Positions 45,197 through 54,122 of a stretch of DNA of 64,000 nucleotides are shown one piece after another. Each line of letters opens with the position of its first letter. Positions within the stretch are counted from its first letter, which is position 1. The stretch spans positions 3,658,001 to 3,722,000 of the forward strand of contig NZ_WWHU01000001.1 in assembly GCF_009862785.1 (NCBI RefSeq), read 5' to 3'. Under the pieces are notes generated by a model. It had not been told where the DNA came from, searched no databases, and saw nothing but the letters and a program-made list of their open reading frames with translations. The DNA is from Gordonia sp. SID5947. GTDB taxonomy: Bacteria > Actinomycetota > Actinomycetes > Mycobacteriales > Mycobacteriaceae. A program made the translations under genes and the position numbers.

Positions 45197-46083
45197 ATGG
45201 ATGTCAGGCGCCTCCGAGTGCTGCGTGAGTTCGCCGACCGCGGCTCGGTCGGTGCAGTTGCGGACGCGATGCACATGACGCCGTCGGCGGTCTCCCAACA
45301 GCTCAAGGTGCTGACGAAGGAGGCCGGCGTGGATCTGCTCGAGCAGGACGGCCGTCGGATTCGCCTCACCGAGGCAGGGCGCGCACTTGTGCTGCGTGCC
45401 GACGAAGTATCTCCGCGGTCGATCGGGCCCAGGAGGAGATGGATGGGTACCGATCCGGTACGGCCACGGTCCGCCTGGCGATGTTCCCGTCCGGCGCCGC
45501 ATTGTTGCTGCCCGGGGTCCTCGATCGGGTCGCGGGGACCGGCATCGACGTGCATGCGTCCGAACTCGATGTCGGCTATGCCGATGCGGCACCGGCGCTC
45601 GCCGACTTCGACATCGTCGTCACCCATCGTGACGAGCGCACCGCGTCGGCACGGCTCCCGCGGGTCCAGGTCACCGAGTTGATGCGCGAACCCGTGGATG
45701 TCGTGGTGGCCGCGGACTCCACGTTCGGTCATCGTGACGAAGTGGAGGTCGCCGAGCTGGCCGATCACGACTGGATAAGCGTAGAGGGCGGATTCCCTGT
45801 CGACGACGTGTTGCTGTCCATCTCGGCGGTCACCGGCGTGGCGCCGAGGGTCACACAGCGAATGCTGGACTTCGCCACCATCGAATCGATCGTCGCCGCC
45901 GATCACGGGATCGCCCTGATACCGCGGTATGCGGTGCGCCACCCCGGTGTGAAACGGCTGACGCTCAAGGGTGTTCGTGCAGCCCGTGTCTATGAGGCAC
46001 TACGGCGGCCGGCGCCTCGCGCCGCTGTCGGCACTGTGGTCGGTCACCTCGTCGAGTCGGCGGAGCGTGCCCGCAACCGATGA
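45197..46083 (+). pseudogene. LysR family transcriptional regulator, interrupted by a one-base frameshift
   Basis: The N-terminal winged helix (MDVRRLRVLREFADRGSVGAVADAMHMTPSAVSQQLKVL) is in one frame; the effector-binding part (SGTATVRLAMFPSGAALLLPGVL to GIALIPRYAVRHP) is in another. They join after one added base near 45406-45411, giving about 295 residues, the normal LysR length. The gene is divergent from the LLM oxidoreductase, its likely target. As with the other breaks in this window, the loss is in the -1 direction, and I consider sequence error more likely than decay. Confidence 0.82.
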
Positions 46084-46194
46084 CCATGCGGAGCAGGCGC
46101 CCAGACGACGTCGTCGAGTAGCGCACTACTCGTGTGGCGGCGGGTGATTCTCTCTACTGTCGTCCTAGCAGGGACTTCTCCGGAGAGGATCGCC

Positions 46195-47667
46195 ATGAGG
46201 ATCCGCAGTGATGTCTGGCAACTGACCCGTGATCACGGGGACTGGCCGCAGGTCCTGGTCGCCTATCGCAGCGCCGTACGGGCGATGCGTGAGCTGGACC
46301 CGCCGGGCGGCGGCCCGCCGGTGGAACCACGTTCGTGGCGGTACCAGGCCGCGTTGCACGGCCGGAACCGGCCCGACGGGCTCCCCGATACCCAGAACGG
46401 CTGGAGCGCATGCCAACACGGCAGCTGGTTCTTCCTCGCGTGGCACCGCATGTACCTGCTGGCTTTCGAGATGCTCGTCCAACGATTCCTCGACGACGAC
46501 GAGTGGTCTCTGCCGTACTGGTATGCGATCGACCCCGACGACCCCGCGAAAGCGGTCCTGCCACCGGCCTTCCGGGACGCGACCACAACCAACACACTGT
46601 TCACCGGCGAGCGGTCGCCGGAGATGAATGCCGGGCAGCCGCTGGAAGGTCTGGATTTCCTCGGTCCGGCTCTGGTGGCCTCGCTCGCCGACGACACGTA
46701 CACCACCGATGACGGGACGGGCTCGTTCGGAGGGGGCCGACGGGATCGGCCCGCCTACAGCGGCGGCGAGCAGGGATCGCTCGAAGATGCGCCGCACGGT
46801 AGCGTGCACGTCCTGGTCGGCGGTGTGATCACCGACGATGCGGGTACTCCGCTCCGTCGTGGATGGATGGGGCAGTTCGACACGGCCGCACTCGATCCGG
46901 TGTTCTGGCTGCATCACGCCAACATCGACCGGTTGTGGCAGGTCTGGCTCGAGGCCGACGCGACGCGAACCAACCCGGTCGAGGAGATGGCCTGGCGTGA
47001 CACGCGCTTCAGCTTCCCGGCCTTCGACGGCGGAACGGTGTCGTGGACGATCGCGGAGGTCGTCGACACCGAAGCGCTCGGTTACCGGTACGACAGCGTG
47101 AAACCACCGTCGGCGCTGCGGTCTGCGGGTCGCGGCGGACTGGAGAGCCTGCAACCGGGCCGCGCGCAGGCACGCCGCCCGCCGGAAGTGGTCGGCGCGG
47201 CGACCGGCGTCGCGATGGCGTCCGACGCGACCACCACGATCGGCCTCTCAGCGCGACCGGCGCGCGGCCTGGAATCACTGGACGAACCACGACGGGTGCT
47301 ACTGCGGCTCGAAGGCATCACCGGCTCGGTCTGCGCGCCGGTCTACAACGTCTACCTCAATCTGCCCGAGAATGCGGTACCTGCCGATTTCCCGGATCGG
47401 TTGGCCGGCACGATCTCGACGTTCGGTGTCGCCGAGTCGTCGGTCCGGGGGCGAGAACAAGAGGGCACGGGAGTCACCAAGGTCCTCGACATCACCGACT
47501 TGCAGGGCCGGCTCGCGGCTGCCGGTGCGTGGGACGCGCAAGCCGTCTCGGTTCGATTCGAAGCGGTTGGTCCCGAGGCTCCTGCCGTGTTGGGCGATCC
47601 GGGCCGACGGCCGCCATCGCGAACTGCCGACCTGCGGGCCGCCCGGGTGGTGGTGGTGCGGGCATGA
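46195..47667 (+). CDS. Tyrosinase (type 3 copper monophenol monooxygenase)
   Basis: This is a 490-residue tyrosinase. The CuA histidines are H55 (AALHG), H75 (CQHGSWFF) and H84 (AWHRMYLL); the CuB histidines are H202 and H206 (APHGSVHVL) and H242 in FWLHHANIDRLWQVW. It oxidises phenols to quinones. The C-terminal 150 residues form a separate beta-rich domain, as in some plant and bacterial polyphenol oxidases. No signal peptide is visible, so it may act in the cytoplasm. The start has a GGAGAGG site. Its stop overlaps the following DUF2182 gene as ATGA, making a two-gene unit. Confidence 0.93.
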   Translation: MRIRSDVWQLTRDHGDWPQVLVAYRSAVRAMRELDPPGGGPPVEPRSWRYQAALHGRNRPDGLPDTQNGWSACQHGSWFFLAWHRMYLLAFEMLVQRFLDDDEWSLPYWYAIDPDDPAKAVLPPAFRDATTTNTLFTGERSPEMNAGQPLEGLDFLGPALVASLADDTYTTDDGTGSFGGGRRDRPAYSGGEQGSLEDAPHGSVHVLVGGVITDDAGTPLRRGWMGQFDTAALDPVFWLHHANIDRLWQVWLEADATRTNPVEEMAWRDTRFSFPAFDGGTVSWTIAEVVDTEALGYRYDSVKPPSALRSAGRGGLESLQPGRAQARRPPEVVGAATGVAMASDATTTIGLSARPARGLESLDEPRRVLLRLEGITGSVCAPVYNVYLNLPENAVPADFPDRLAGTISTFGVAESSVRGREQEGTGVTKVLDITDLQGRLAAAGAWDAQAVSVRFEAVGPEAPAVLGDPGRRPPSRTADLRAARVVVVRA

Positions 47668-48407
47668 CCCTGCCACTCGTGCCGGCGCCCCGACGACCCG
47701 GCGTGGGGATCGTGCCGTTCGTGCTGGCGTTGTGCGCGGGTGTCGCGGTGCTGATCCATCACGCAGTCGGTGCGGGGCATGGTCATCGGGTGCCGGATGC
47801 CGCCGGCTGGCCGTCCGCGGCCGCGACCGGCTGGGCCTGGTGGCTCGTGATGGTCATCGTGATGATGTTCCCCCTGGTGGCCGACGACGTGGTCCGGACC
47901 GCGAACGCGGGCTTGCGGAGCCGTCGCCTGCGATCGGCAGCGGCCTTTCTCCTCGGTTACCTGACGGTGTGGGCGGCCGTCGGACTCCCGTTGGTGGGCG
48001 TTGTGGGGTGGTGGTGGCCGACGGGCACGCCGACATCCGTTGCGGTAGCGGTGTTGCTGGGCGCTGCGGTGTGGCAGCTCAGCCCCTTTCGGCGTCGGAT
48101 GCTGATCCGCTGTGGCGGCGGCCCGTTCGTTGCGATCGACGGTTGGCAGGCGATCCGGGACTGTGCGTCACACGGCGCCGTGCGGGCGCGCCGATGCGTG
48201 CTCACGTGCGGCGTCGCGATGCTGGCGATGGCTGTGACCCACAGCCTGATCGTGATGGTCGGGTTGACCGCGATGTTGATGTCGGAGCGCAGACCGGGAC
48301 CGAACCCACATCAACGGGCCGGTCGGTCGCCCGAGGCGCTCGGCATCGTCGGTATGGCCGGGTTGGTGGCCTGGTGGTCGATGCGGGGGGCGGGCACCCT
48401 TCCGTGA
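47664..48407 (+). CDS. DUF2182 family membrane protein
   Basis: This 247-residue membrane protein belongs to DUF2182, annotated as predicted metal-binding integral membrane protein. It has about six helices and histidine-rich patches (IHHAVGAGHGHR; AMAVTHSLIVMVG), and the family-like WLVMVIVMMFPLVADDVVR. The ATG overlaps the tyrosinase stop, which suggests the pair work together; a role in copper supply or membrane attachment of the tyrosinase is my inference. No experimental function is known to me. Confidence 0.78.
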   Translation: MTLPLVPAPRRPGVGIVPFVLALCAGVAVLIHHAVGAGHGHRVPDAAGWPSAAATGWAWWLVMVIVMMFPLVADDVVRTANAGLRSRRLRSAAAFLLGYLTVWAAVGLPLVGVVGWWWPTGTPTSVAVAVLLGAAVWQLSPFRRRMLIRCGGGPFVAIDGWQAIRDCASHGAVRARRCVLTCGVAMLAMAVTHSLIVMVGLTAMLMSERRPGPNPHQRAGRSPEALGIVGMAGLVAWWSMRGAGTLP

Positions 48408-48451
48408 CGTCGTCCGTCCGGCCCGATGGTGTTCTGCCGCGGGCCTCCGGA

Positions 48452-50539
48452 TCACCAGGTGGCTTCCTCCAGGGTATCCAGTGCCGCAGAGGATTCCAGT
48501 GCGGTAGGCATGGTGTCGGCGGTGCGGAGCGGGCCGAACACCAGACCCGAGCGCTTCTCGAGGTCGGCGACCGTCGTCTGGAACACGTCCACCGCGCCGA
48601 GATCGTCGAATGATTCCGGGCCGGAGGCGAGCGCGCGGTCGAGCGCATCGCCCTGGTCGGCGAGAAATGCGGTGGCACGCAGTCGCGTGTCCTGCGTGCG
48701 GACCACGATCTTCCAGAACTCCCGCGGCACCGCGACGTCGCGATACTGCGGATCATCCACCCCGAGCACCGGTCCGGTGATCACGACGATGCGTGTCTTG
48801 TCGGCCGCGGCGTTGGTCAGTGCGTAGTTCTCGATCCCTTGCCAGAGATGCTGGTTGAAGGCCGAGATCTGTGGACAGCAGTTGGTGAAATGGAATGTGT
48901 CGTCGGCCGAACGTTTCGCCGTCTGCGGACTGCCCCAGGCGGGATCGAGCCGGCGGACCATGTGCCCGCGGTCGAACAGGCGCGGATGTTGGGCGGCGAA
49001 GTGACTTTGGTCGAGTTGTTCGTCCGGTGCGATCCGCGGATCGGCATACCAGACCTCGGCGGATTCCACCTCGCCGGTGCGTCGGTTGATCGACCGGAGT
49101 CTGCGCCCGTCGATGTCGACGATGGTGAACACCGGCATGCGGCGGCGGGCGTGGACCGCGAGCGAGAAATGGTGGTAGCGCAGCAGGACGTTGGCAGCAG
49201 ATCGGCGTCTACCGTCGGGGATCGCGCACTCCTTCACCAGGGCGGCCGGAATCCTCGGTGGGAGAACCGGTACCGACAGGAAGTCGTCGTCGTGACCGCG
49301 CCGGGCGGAGTAGCGACCATCGGGGGCATCGTTGCGTTCGAGGGGCGCCTGGCGGTCCGCGGCCGGCGGGGCGGTGGACAGAGACGCCCTGCCGAGAGTG
49401 GTGATGGCCGGCGCGGGCACGGTCAGAGCCGGCATGGTCAGAGCCGTCGGGGGAAGTGAACCGACGGTCGGCGCACGGTCGTGCGTGATGACCAGTTGCG
49501 GCAGGCGGAGGTCGCCGGTCAGGATCGTCGGCCCGCTCCCCGTGACAGGTGGTTCGGCGCTGAGATCGGGTGCGCGCGAGTCCGGAGCGGCGGCGGCTCG
49601 CGGCGGATTCAGAGCTTCCGCCAACAGATCTCGGCACGCGGCGGGTAGGGAGTCGTGGACCCCACGAAGGGTGTCGACCACGGCGCTGATCCGGATACCC
49701 TCGTTGCATTCGGGCGGCAGCGGCCGTCCGTCGTCGAGTTCGGTGTCGTTGTGTGACCCGCCCGAGTGATGCAATGCGACGAGGTCGAATTCGTCGTTGA
49801 ACACCGGGCTCCCGCTCGAACCGTGCAGCGTGTCGGTGGCGTAGTACAGGGTCGTTCCCTTGCGTCCGCGGCCGATGACACGATTCTCCCGCAAGGCAAT
49901 CTGTTTGAAGTCTCCCTCGGGATGCTGCACCACGGTGACGAAGTCGCCCTCGGCGTGTTTGTCACCGGCCGACGACAACGCAGTCCACCCGAACCGATCG
50001 AGGTCGCGATCGCCGGTTATCCGATTGCCGACGGCGACGAGGCTGACGTCGAGCTCGTCGACCCGGCTGCTCCAGAAGAACGACGAAGGGGCGAGCCGGA
50101 ATTCGCTGACCGGTTCGGGCAGGTCGTCGAGGCCGAGCTGATAGTCGAATTGAATGCTGAACTCCGCGGCGGCCGACTCGTCCTCGATGACGTGATGGTT
50201 GGTCAGGAACAGTTTGGGCGAGACCATCACACCGGTGCCGCGTGGCCTCCGCCGACCGTCGATGACCCTGGCGACCGCGGCTGCCGACATGCGGGCCAGA
50301 TCCAGGTAGGCGATGGGCACGAAATCGGGCGTCGAACCGCCGACGAGTGCCTCGAGACCATGGTCGGGCGCGACGAGCGCGGCCACCTTCTGCTTGGCGG
50401 TCGGTGCGAGGTCCTCGATCATCGAGACGTCCCCGGCGACCAGTTTCTTGATCTCCGAACCGGTGAGGTCGCCATTCGTGACCGCGGCGAGCCTGCGTCG
50501 CAGCCGTTCCTGGTCGGGTTCGGCGAACAGCGACGCCAT
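48452..50539 (-). CDS. Trypsin-like serine protease fused to DNA/RNA non-specific endonuclease
   Basis: This 695-residue protein has three parts. Residues 1-70 are helical and acidic (EPDQERLRRRLAAVTNGDLT) and could be a death-like or effector-associated module. Residues about 95-300 are a trypsin/V8-type protease with H116 (FLTNHHVIED), D164 (DELDVSLV) and S242 (GSSGSPVF). After a 100-residue disordered proline-rich linker, residues about 440-690 are a NucA/EndoG-type nuclease with DRGH (H526) and the metal-site N562 (FNQHLWQGIE). No signal peptide is visible. The start is the ATG with a GGAGG site eight bases upstream. It is convergent with the tyrosinase unit. Function is unknown; defence or self-cleaving activation is inference. 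Confidence 0.88.
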   Translation of the reverse strand: MASLFAEPDQERLRRRLAAVTNGDLTGSEIKKLVAGDVSMIEDLAPTAKQKVAALVAPDHGLEALVGGSTPDFVPIAYLDLARMSAAAVARVIDGRRRPRGTGVMVSPKLFLTNHHVIEDESAAAEFSIQFDYQLGLDDLPEPVSEFRLAPSSFFWSSRVDELDVSLVAVGNRITGDRDLDRFGWTALSSAGDKHAEGDFVTVVQHPEGDFKQIALRENRVIGRGRKGTTLYYATDTLHGSSGSPVFNDEFDLVALHHSGGSHNDTELDDGRPLPPECNEGIRISAVVDTLRGVHDSLPAACRDLLAEALNPPRAAAAPDSRAPDLSAEPPVTGSGPTILTGDLRLPQLVITHDRAPTVGSLPPTALTMPALTVPAPAITTLGRASLSTAPPAADRQAPLERNDAPDGRYSARRGHDDDFLSVPVLPPRIPAALVKECAIPDGRRRSAANVLLRYHHFSLAVHARRRMPVFTIVDIDGRRLRSINRRTGEVESAEVWYADPRIAPDEQLDQSHFAAQHPRLFDRGHMVRRLDPAWGSPQTAKRSADDTFHFTNCCPQISAFNQHLWQGIENYALTNAAADKTRIVVITGPVLGVDDPQYRDVAVPREFWKIVVRTQDTRLRATAFLADQGDALDRALASGPESFDDLGAVDVFQTTVADLEKRSGLVFGPLRTADTMPTALESSAALDTLEEATW

Positions 50540-50673
50540 GACCACCACCTCCGGACCGTCGGGTCGACGATGCCGGACGGTCCCGGCACCCCTGGTGATA
50601 TCAGGATCGTCCGGGTTGCTCGCCCGCGCACGGGTAGTGGACTACCCGATCGTGCGGGCGGGGATCGCGCAGT

Positions 50674-51471
50674 TCAGGAACGCGACGTGGCCTTTGCGCG
50701 GCTTGTCGCCTTCTTGGCCGGAGCAGTGGTGGCCCGGGAGCGTTTGGCAGCCGTTTTCGGCGCGTTCTTGCGTTCGTCGATCAGTCGCTCGGTGTGGTCG
50801 AGGATGCAGTTGAGTCCGTACTCGAAGTTCTGCGCGTCAGGAGCACCACCGACGCGGCCTTTGGCGGCGGCCTCGGCGAGCAGCGGGGTCTGATCCGGCG
50901 TGATGATCAGATTCTCGTAGTACGCCTGTGCGGCGGAGTCCTCGGCCTTGTTCTTCTCGTGTAGACGCTCGAGCACCACCGACCCGCGCACGTGCAGTTG
51001 CACCGCCGAGTAGCTGTCGTAGGCGTCCTCCAGCGAGAGTCCCTCGCGCATCAGGTTCGCCACCGTTCGCTCGATCTCCAGGGCACCCAGTTGTGCATTG
51101 CGCGGTCCGAGCGACGACCTGATGAGGATCAGATCGCACAGAATCGGGTTCTTCAAGAACACGTCCCGCATGGCATGTGCGTGATCATGCAGACGCGTCC
51201 GCCAGTCGTCGCTCGTATGTTTGAGGGCGGCGGCGAGGCCGTACCGTTCGAGCGCGCGGTCGGTCATCGCATTGAGGAGGTCGTTCTTCTTGCGGAAGTA
51301 CCAGTAGATGCTCGTCACGCCGACCTCGAGATGTTTGCCGAGTATCGGCATGCTCAGGTTGTCGACCCCGATCTCCTCGGCGAGTTCGAAAGCGCCACTG
51401 ATGATTTCCTCGGGATCGATGGATCCACGCTCCCGCCGTTCACGCTTGGGGGCATTCTCCTTGCGCGCCAT
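50674..51471 (-). CDS. TetR family transcriptional regulator
   Basis: This 265-residue TetR regulator has an N-terminal helix-turn-helix (EEIISGAFELAEEIGVDNLSMPILGKHLEVGVTSIYWYFRKKNDLL) and a larger ligand domain of TetR_C type. The last 25 residues form a lysine/alanine/serine-rich tail (KRSRATTAPAKKATSRAK), unusual for the family and reminiscent of histone-like tails. It is divergent from the DUF1059/P450 genes and is probably autoregulated. The GTG/ATG choice is set by MARKENAPKRERRERG, with basic residues before the DNA-binding helix. Confidence 0.87.
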   Translation of the reverse strand: MARKENAPKRERRERGSIDPEEIISGAFELAEEIGVDNLSMPILGKHLEVGVTSIYWYFRKKNDLLNAMTDRALERYGLAAALKHTSDDWRTRLHDHAHAMRDVFLKNPILCDLILIRSSLGPRNAQLGALEIERTVANLMREGLSLEDAYDSYSAVQLHVRGSVVLERLHEKNKAEDSAAQAYYENLIITPDQTPLLAEAAAKGRVGGAPDAQNFEYGLNCILDHTERLIDERKNAPKTAAKRSRATTAPAKKATSRAKATSRS

Positions 51472-51493
51472 CCTCGACCAGCCTCTCTGACAG

Positions 51494-51524
51494 CCCGTAT
51501 CGCCGTCACTGTAGTGCATACGGG
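51494..51524. promoter_or_regulatory. Dyad CCCGTAT...ATACGGG upstream of the TetR gene
   Basis: CCCGTAT (51494-51500) and ATACGGG (51518-51524) are inverted copies, with an inner CACT-GT-AGTG palindrome between. They lie 23-53 bases before the TetR start. A further ATACGG half-site (51943-51948) precedes the P450 gene. Confidence 0.45.
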
Positions 51525-51623
51525 AGGCTGTGCGGTGTCGTCGAGGTCCGCGCCACCCAGGAGTCGCGGAGGGTTTCCCGATCGGTCCGGTCAGTCTTGT
51601 CGACGTGCCGGGGGAGCGGTCTG

Positions 51624-51770
51624 TCAGTACGCCATGAACAGGATCTCGTCGCGGCTGTAGTCGTGATCCGGATGGTTCTCGGCCAGGTGCTGCTGGACCA
51701 GCGTCACCAACTCGTCTTCGTCGGCGCCCTTCATCATCTCGCCACACGGGCAGGTCAGTCGCGTTTTCAT
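51624..51770 (-). CDS. DUF1059 family small protein
   Basis: This 48-residue protein, MKTRLTCPCGEMMKGAD...HLAENHPDHDYSRDEILFMAY, is a DUF1059 member. The C-P-C-G motif and the conserved histidines (Q-x-H, N-H-P) suggest binding of one metal ion. Family role is unknown. It was found by reading the gap between the TetR and P450 genes; it is too short for a usual length cut-off. The start ATG has a GGTGAAG site upstream. Confidence 0.75.
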   Translation of the reverse strand: MKTRLTCPCGEMMKGADEDELVTLVQQHLAENHPDHDYSRDEILFMAY

Positions 51771-51986
51771 GGTCTTCACCTCGGTGCTCCGTCTCGTGTC
51801 TCGGATGTGGCGGCCGGGGGCGATTCCCGGCCGGTGTGTTCGAGATTACCCGCCACCCGCTGCCGCCCGTGGGCCGCCCGCGGGGCGCCCGCGGGGCGCG
51901 GGTACGAGAGGGGAGTCCGGCTGATTGACAGTACTGGATGCCATACGGTAAACACGGCCGGGCAGCCAAAACTCCTTGGAGGAACC

Positions 51987-53260
51987 ATGCCCGAGATCGG
52001 CGAACTGACCTCCGCACACGCGTTTCATCCGCTCGACATCTCGGCGATCGAGTTCTGGGAGAAGCACTTTCGTGAACGCGACCACACGTTCGCCGCGCTG
52101 CGCGCAGTCGATGGGCTCACGTGGCATCCCCCGACCGAGTCCATGTTCCCGCACGAAGAGACCGGCTACTGGGCCGTGACCCGCAACGTCGACATCCGGC
52201 ATGTGAGCCAGCATCCCGAGCTCTTCTGCTCGGGCAACGGGATCAGCATGGATCCGATGCCCGCGGAGATCCAGCGGAGCATGTCCTTCTTTCTCACGAT
52301 GGATCCACCCGAGCACACCCGGTATCGGCGACTGATCTCGATGGCGTTCACGCCCAAACAGGTGCGCCGCATCGAATCCCAGATCCAGGCGAATGCGAAA
52401 CGGATCGTCGGCGAGTTGCTGAGCGAACTCGATTCCGGATCGGCCGTGGATTTCGTGGCAGCGGTGTCGAAGAAGCTCCCGATGCTGACGATCTCCGAGA
52501 TGATCGGCATCCATCCCGACGAGCACGAGGCGGTCGCGTTCGCCGCCGAGAGCCTGTTCAGCGCCAGCGACGACGAGTTCGCCGCCGGTCTCGAGGAGCG
52601 GGCGACCTTTCTGATGGCACAGCTCGGCGTCTTGACCGGTGTCGGCGTGCAACTGGCGAAAGAGCGTCGAGCGCAGCCGCGCGACGATCTGATGACGAAC
52701 ATCGTCACTGCCGAGGTGGACGGTCATCGGCTCACCGATGACGAGATCGGTTCCCTGATGGTGCTGCTCGCGTCGGCGGGCAACGACACCACCAAGCAGA
52801 CGACATCGCACGCCTTCAAGGCGCTGGTTGACAATCCCGAACAGCGCCGATGGCTGCTGGAGGATATCGACGGACGGATCGGCGGGGCCGTCGACGAATT
52901 CATCCGGTGGGCGACGCCGGTGATGAGTTTTGCCCGGCACGCGGTGGTGGACACCGAGATCGCCGGTACACCGATCACCGCGGGTGAGAAACTCGTCCTC
53001 TTCTACTGTTCAGGCAATTTCGACGGTGCGGCGTTCGACGACCCGTACCGCTTCGAACTCGACCGTTTCCCCAACCCGCATGTCGGATTCGGCGGCGGGG
53101 CCCGCACTTCTGCCTGGGCAAGCAGCTCGCAGTGATGGAGCTGAAGCATCTCTTCACCGAGCTGCTGACGAGGCTGCCCGAGGTGGAGCTCGACGACCCC
53201 GAGTACGTGCGTAGCGATTTCGTGCACGGGATCAAGCGGATGTCGATTCGTCGCGTCTGA
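51987..53260 (+). pseudogene. Cytochrome P450, interrupted by a one-base frameshift
   Basis: This is a class I bacterial P450. The I-helix motif SAGNDTTKQTT and the E-x-x-R pair in VDEFIRWATPVM are seen, with ARHAVVDTEIAGTPI; MDPPEHTRYRRLIS marks the C-helix region. The haem-binding loop is split: frame one reads NPHVGFGGGA, but one added G in GGGG (53097-53100) restores GGGPHFCLGKQLAVMELKHLF with the thiolate cysteine and the true end at MSIRRV, about 424 residues. It resembles CYP125/142-like steroid or lipid hydroxylases only loosely. An AGGAGG-type site precedes the ATG. The break is probably an assembly error. Confidence 0.85.
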
Positions 53261-53274
53261 GACGCAGACGCCGG

Positions 53275-53427
53275 TCAGCGGGACGGAGTGGGCGCCGGCA
53301 GGCGATCGTCGACCCGGACCGGAGCCGGACGGGTACCCGCGTGCGCGAGGAGACCGATCATCGCGCCGACGCCGGCGGTGGTCACGATGAGAACAGAGAG
53401 CAGAGCGAAGATGACAGTGGTATCCAT
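53275..53427 (-). CDS. Small single-pass membrane protein
   Basis: This 50-residue protein has one hydrophobic helix (TTVIFALLSVLIVTTAGVGAMIGLLA) and a proline-rich polar end (RPAPVRVDDRLPAPTPSR). I do not recognise a family. It is just after the P450 gene on the opposite strand; the predicted helix is the main support that it is real. Confidence 0.5.
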   Translation of the reverse strand: MDTTVIFALLSVLIVTTAGVGAMIGLLAHAGTRPAPVRVDDRLPAPTPSR

Positions 53428-53566
53428 ATGAGTCCATTGTCCGCGTGAACAGCCTGGTCGGCACGTGATCGGACCGGATAGTCCGGAGATTCACAACAGG
53501 CGCGCGAATGTGACGTGCGACCCTCGATGGCCGTCACGCACTGGCAGAACGATAGCACTGTCGCGA

Positions 53567-53947
53567 TCAGCCGAGAGCCTTGGCCTTCAGCTGTGCGAAC
53601 TCCTTCTCGTCGATGGTCCCCGCATCGAGCAGGGCCTTGGCTTCGGTGATCTGCTCGGCCGACGACCGTCCGCTGACCGAGCGGATGTAATCATCACCCT
53701 GCCGGCGAGCCTCGGCCTGGGACTCGGCAGCGCGGTGCGACATGCCGCGCCCACGGGCGATGAGGTAGACCAACGCCGTCAACCACGGCACCACGATCAG
53801 GAACACCACCCAGACCGCCTTCCACCAGCCCGACAGCGCCCGGTCACGGAAGAGGTCGGAGATGATCCAGAACAAGATCATCAGGTAGGCCAGGAATCCG
53901 AACACGACCAGCGTGTACCAGATGAAGTCCCAGAATGAATCCCACAT
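53567..53947 (-). CDS. SHOCT domain membrane protein
   Basis: This 126-residue protein has two membrane helices (WYTLVVFGFLAYLMILFWIISDLF and WWKAVWVVFLIVVPWLTALVYLIA), a basic charged linker and a C-terminal SHOCT domain (SAEQITEAKALLDAGTIDEKEFAQLKAKALG). The helical part resembles the PLDc_N membrane module. It is probably a single-gene transcript; function unknown. It is followed, on the plus strand, by the DUF2252 gene about 175 bases away. Confidence 0.85.
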   Translation of the reverse strand: MWDSFWDFIWYTLVVFGFLAYLMILFWIISDLFRDRALSGWWKAVWVVFLIVVPWLTALVYLIARGRGMSHRAAESQAEARRQGDDYIRSVSGRSSAEQITEAKALLDAGTIDEKEFAQLKAKALG

Positions 53948-54122
53948 GATCGTCTCCTTCGACGCCGAGGCACCCGATTACCTCTGAGCTCGGGCTCACC
54001 TCATCATCCGGTGTACCGGAGCGTCGGCGGATCATCCGGACCGGATGAGTTCGGCCGCCGCCTCCGGTTGTTCATGCCGCTCGGATGATGCCGAGCGACC
54101 GAAGGGCTGTCATCGTCGATTG

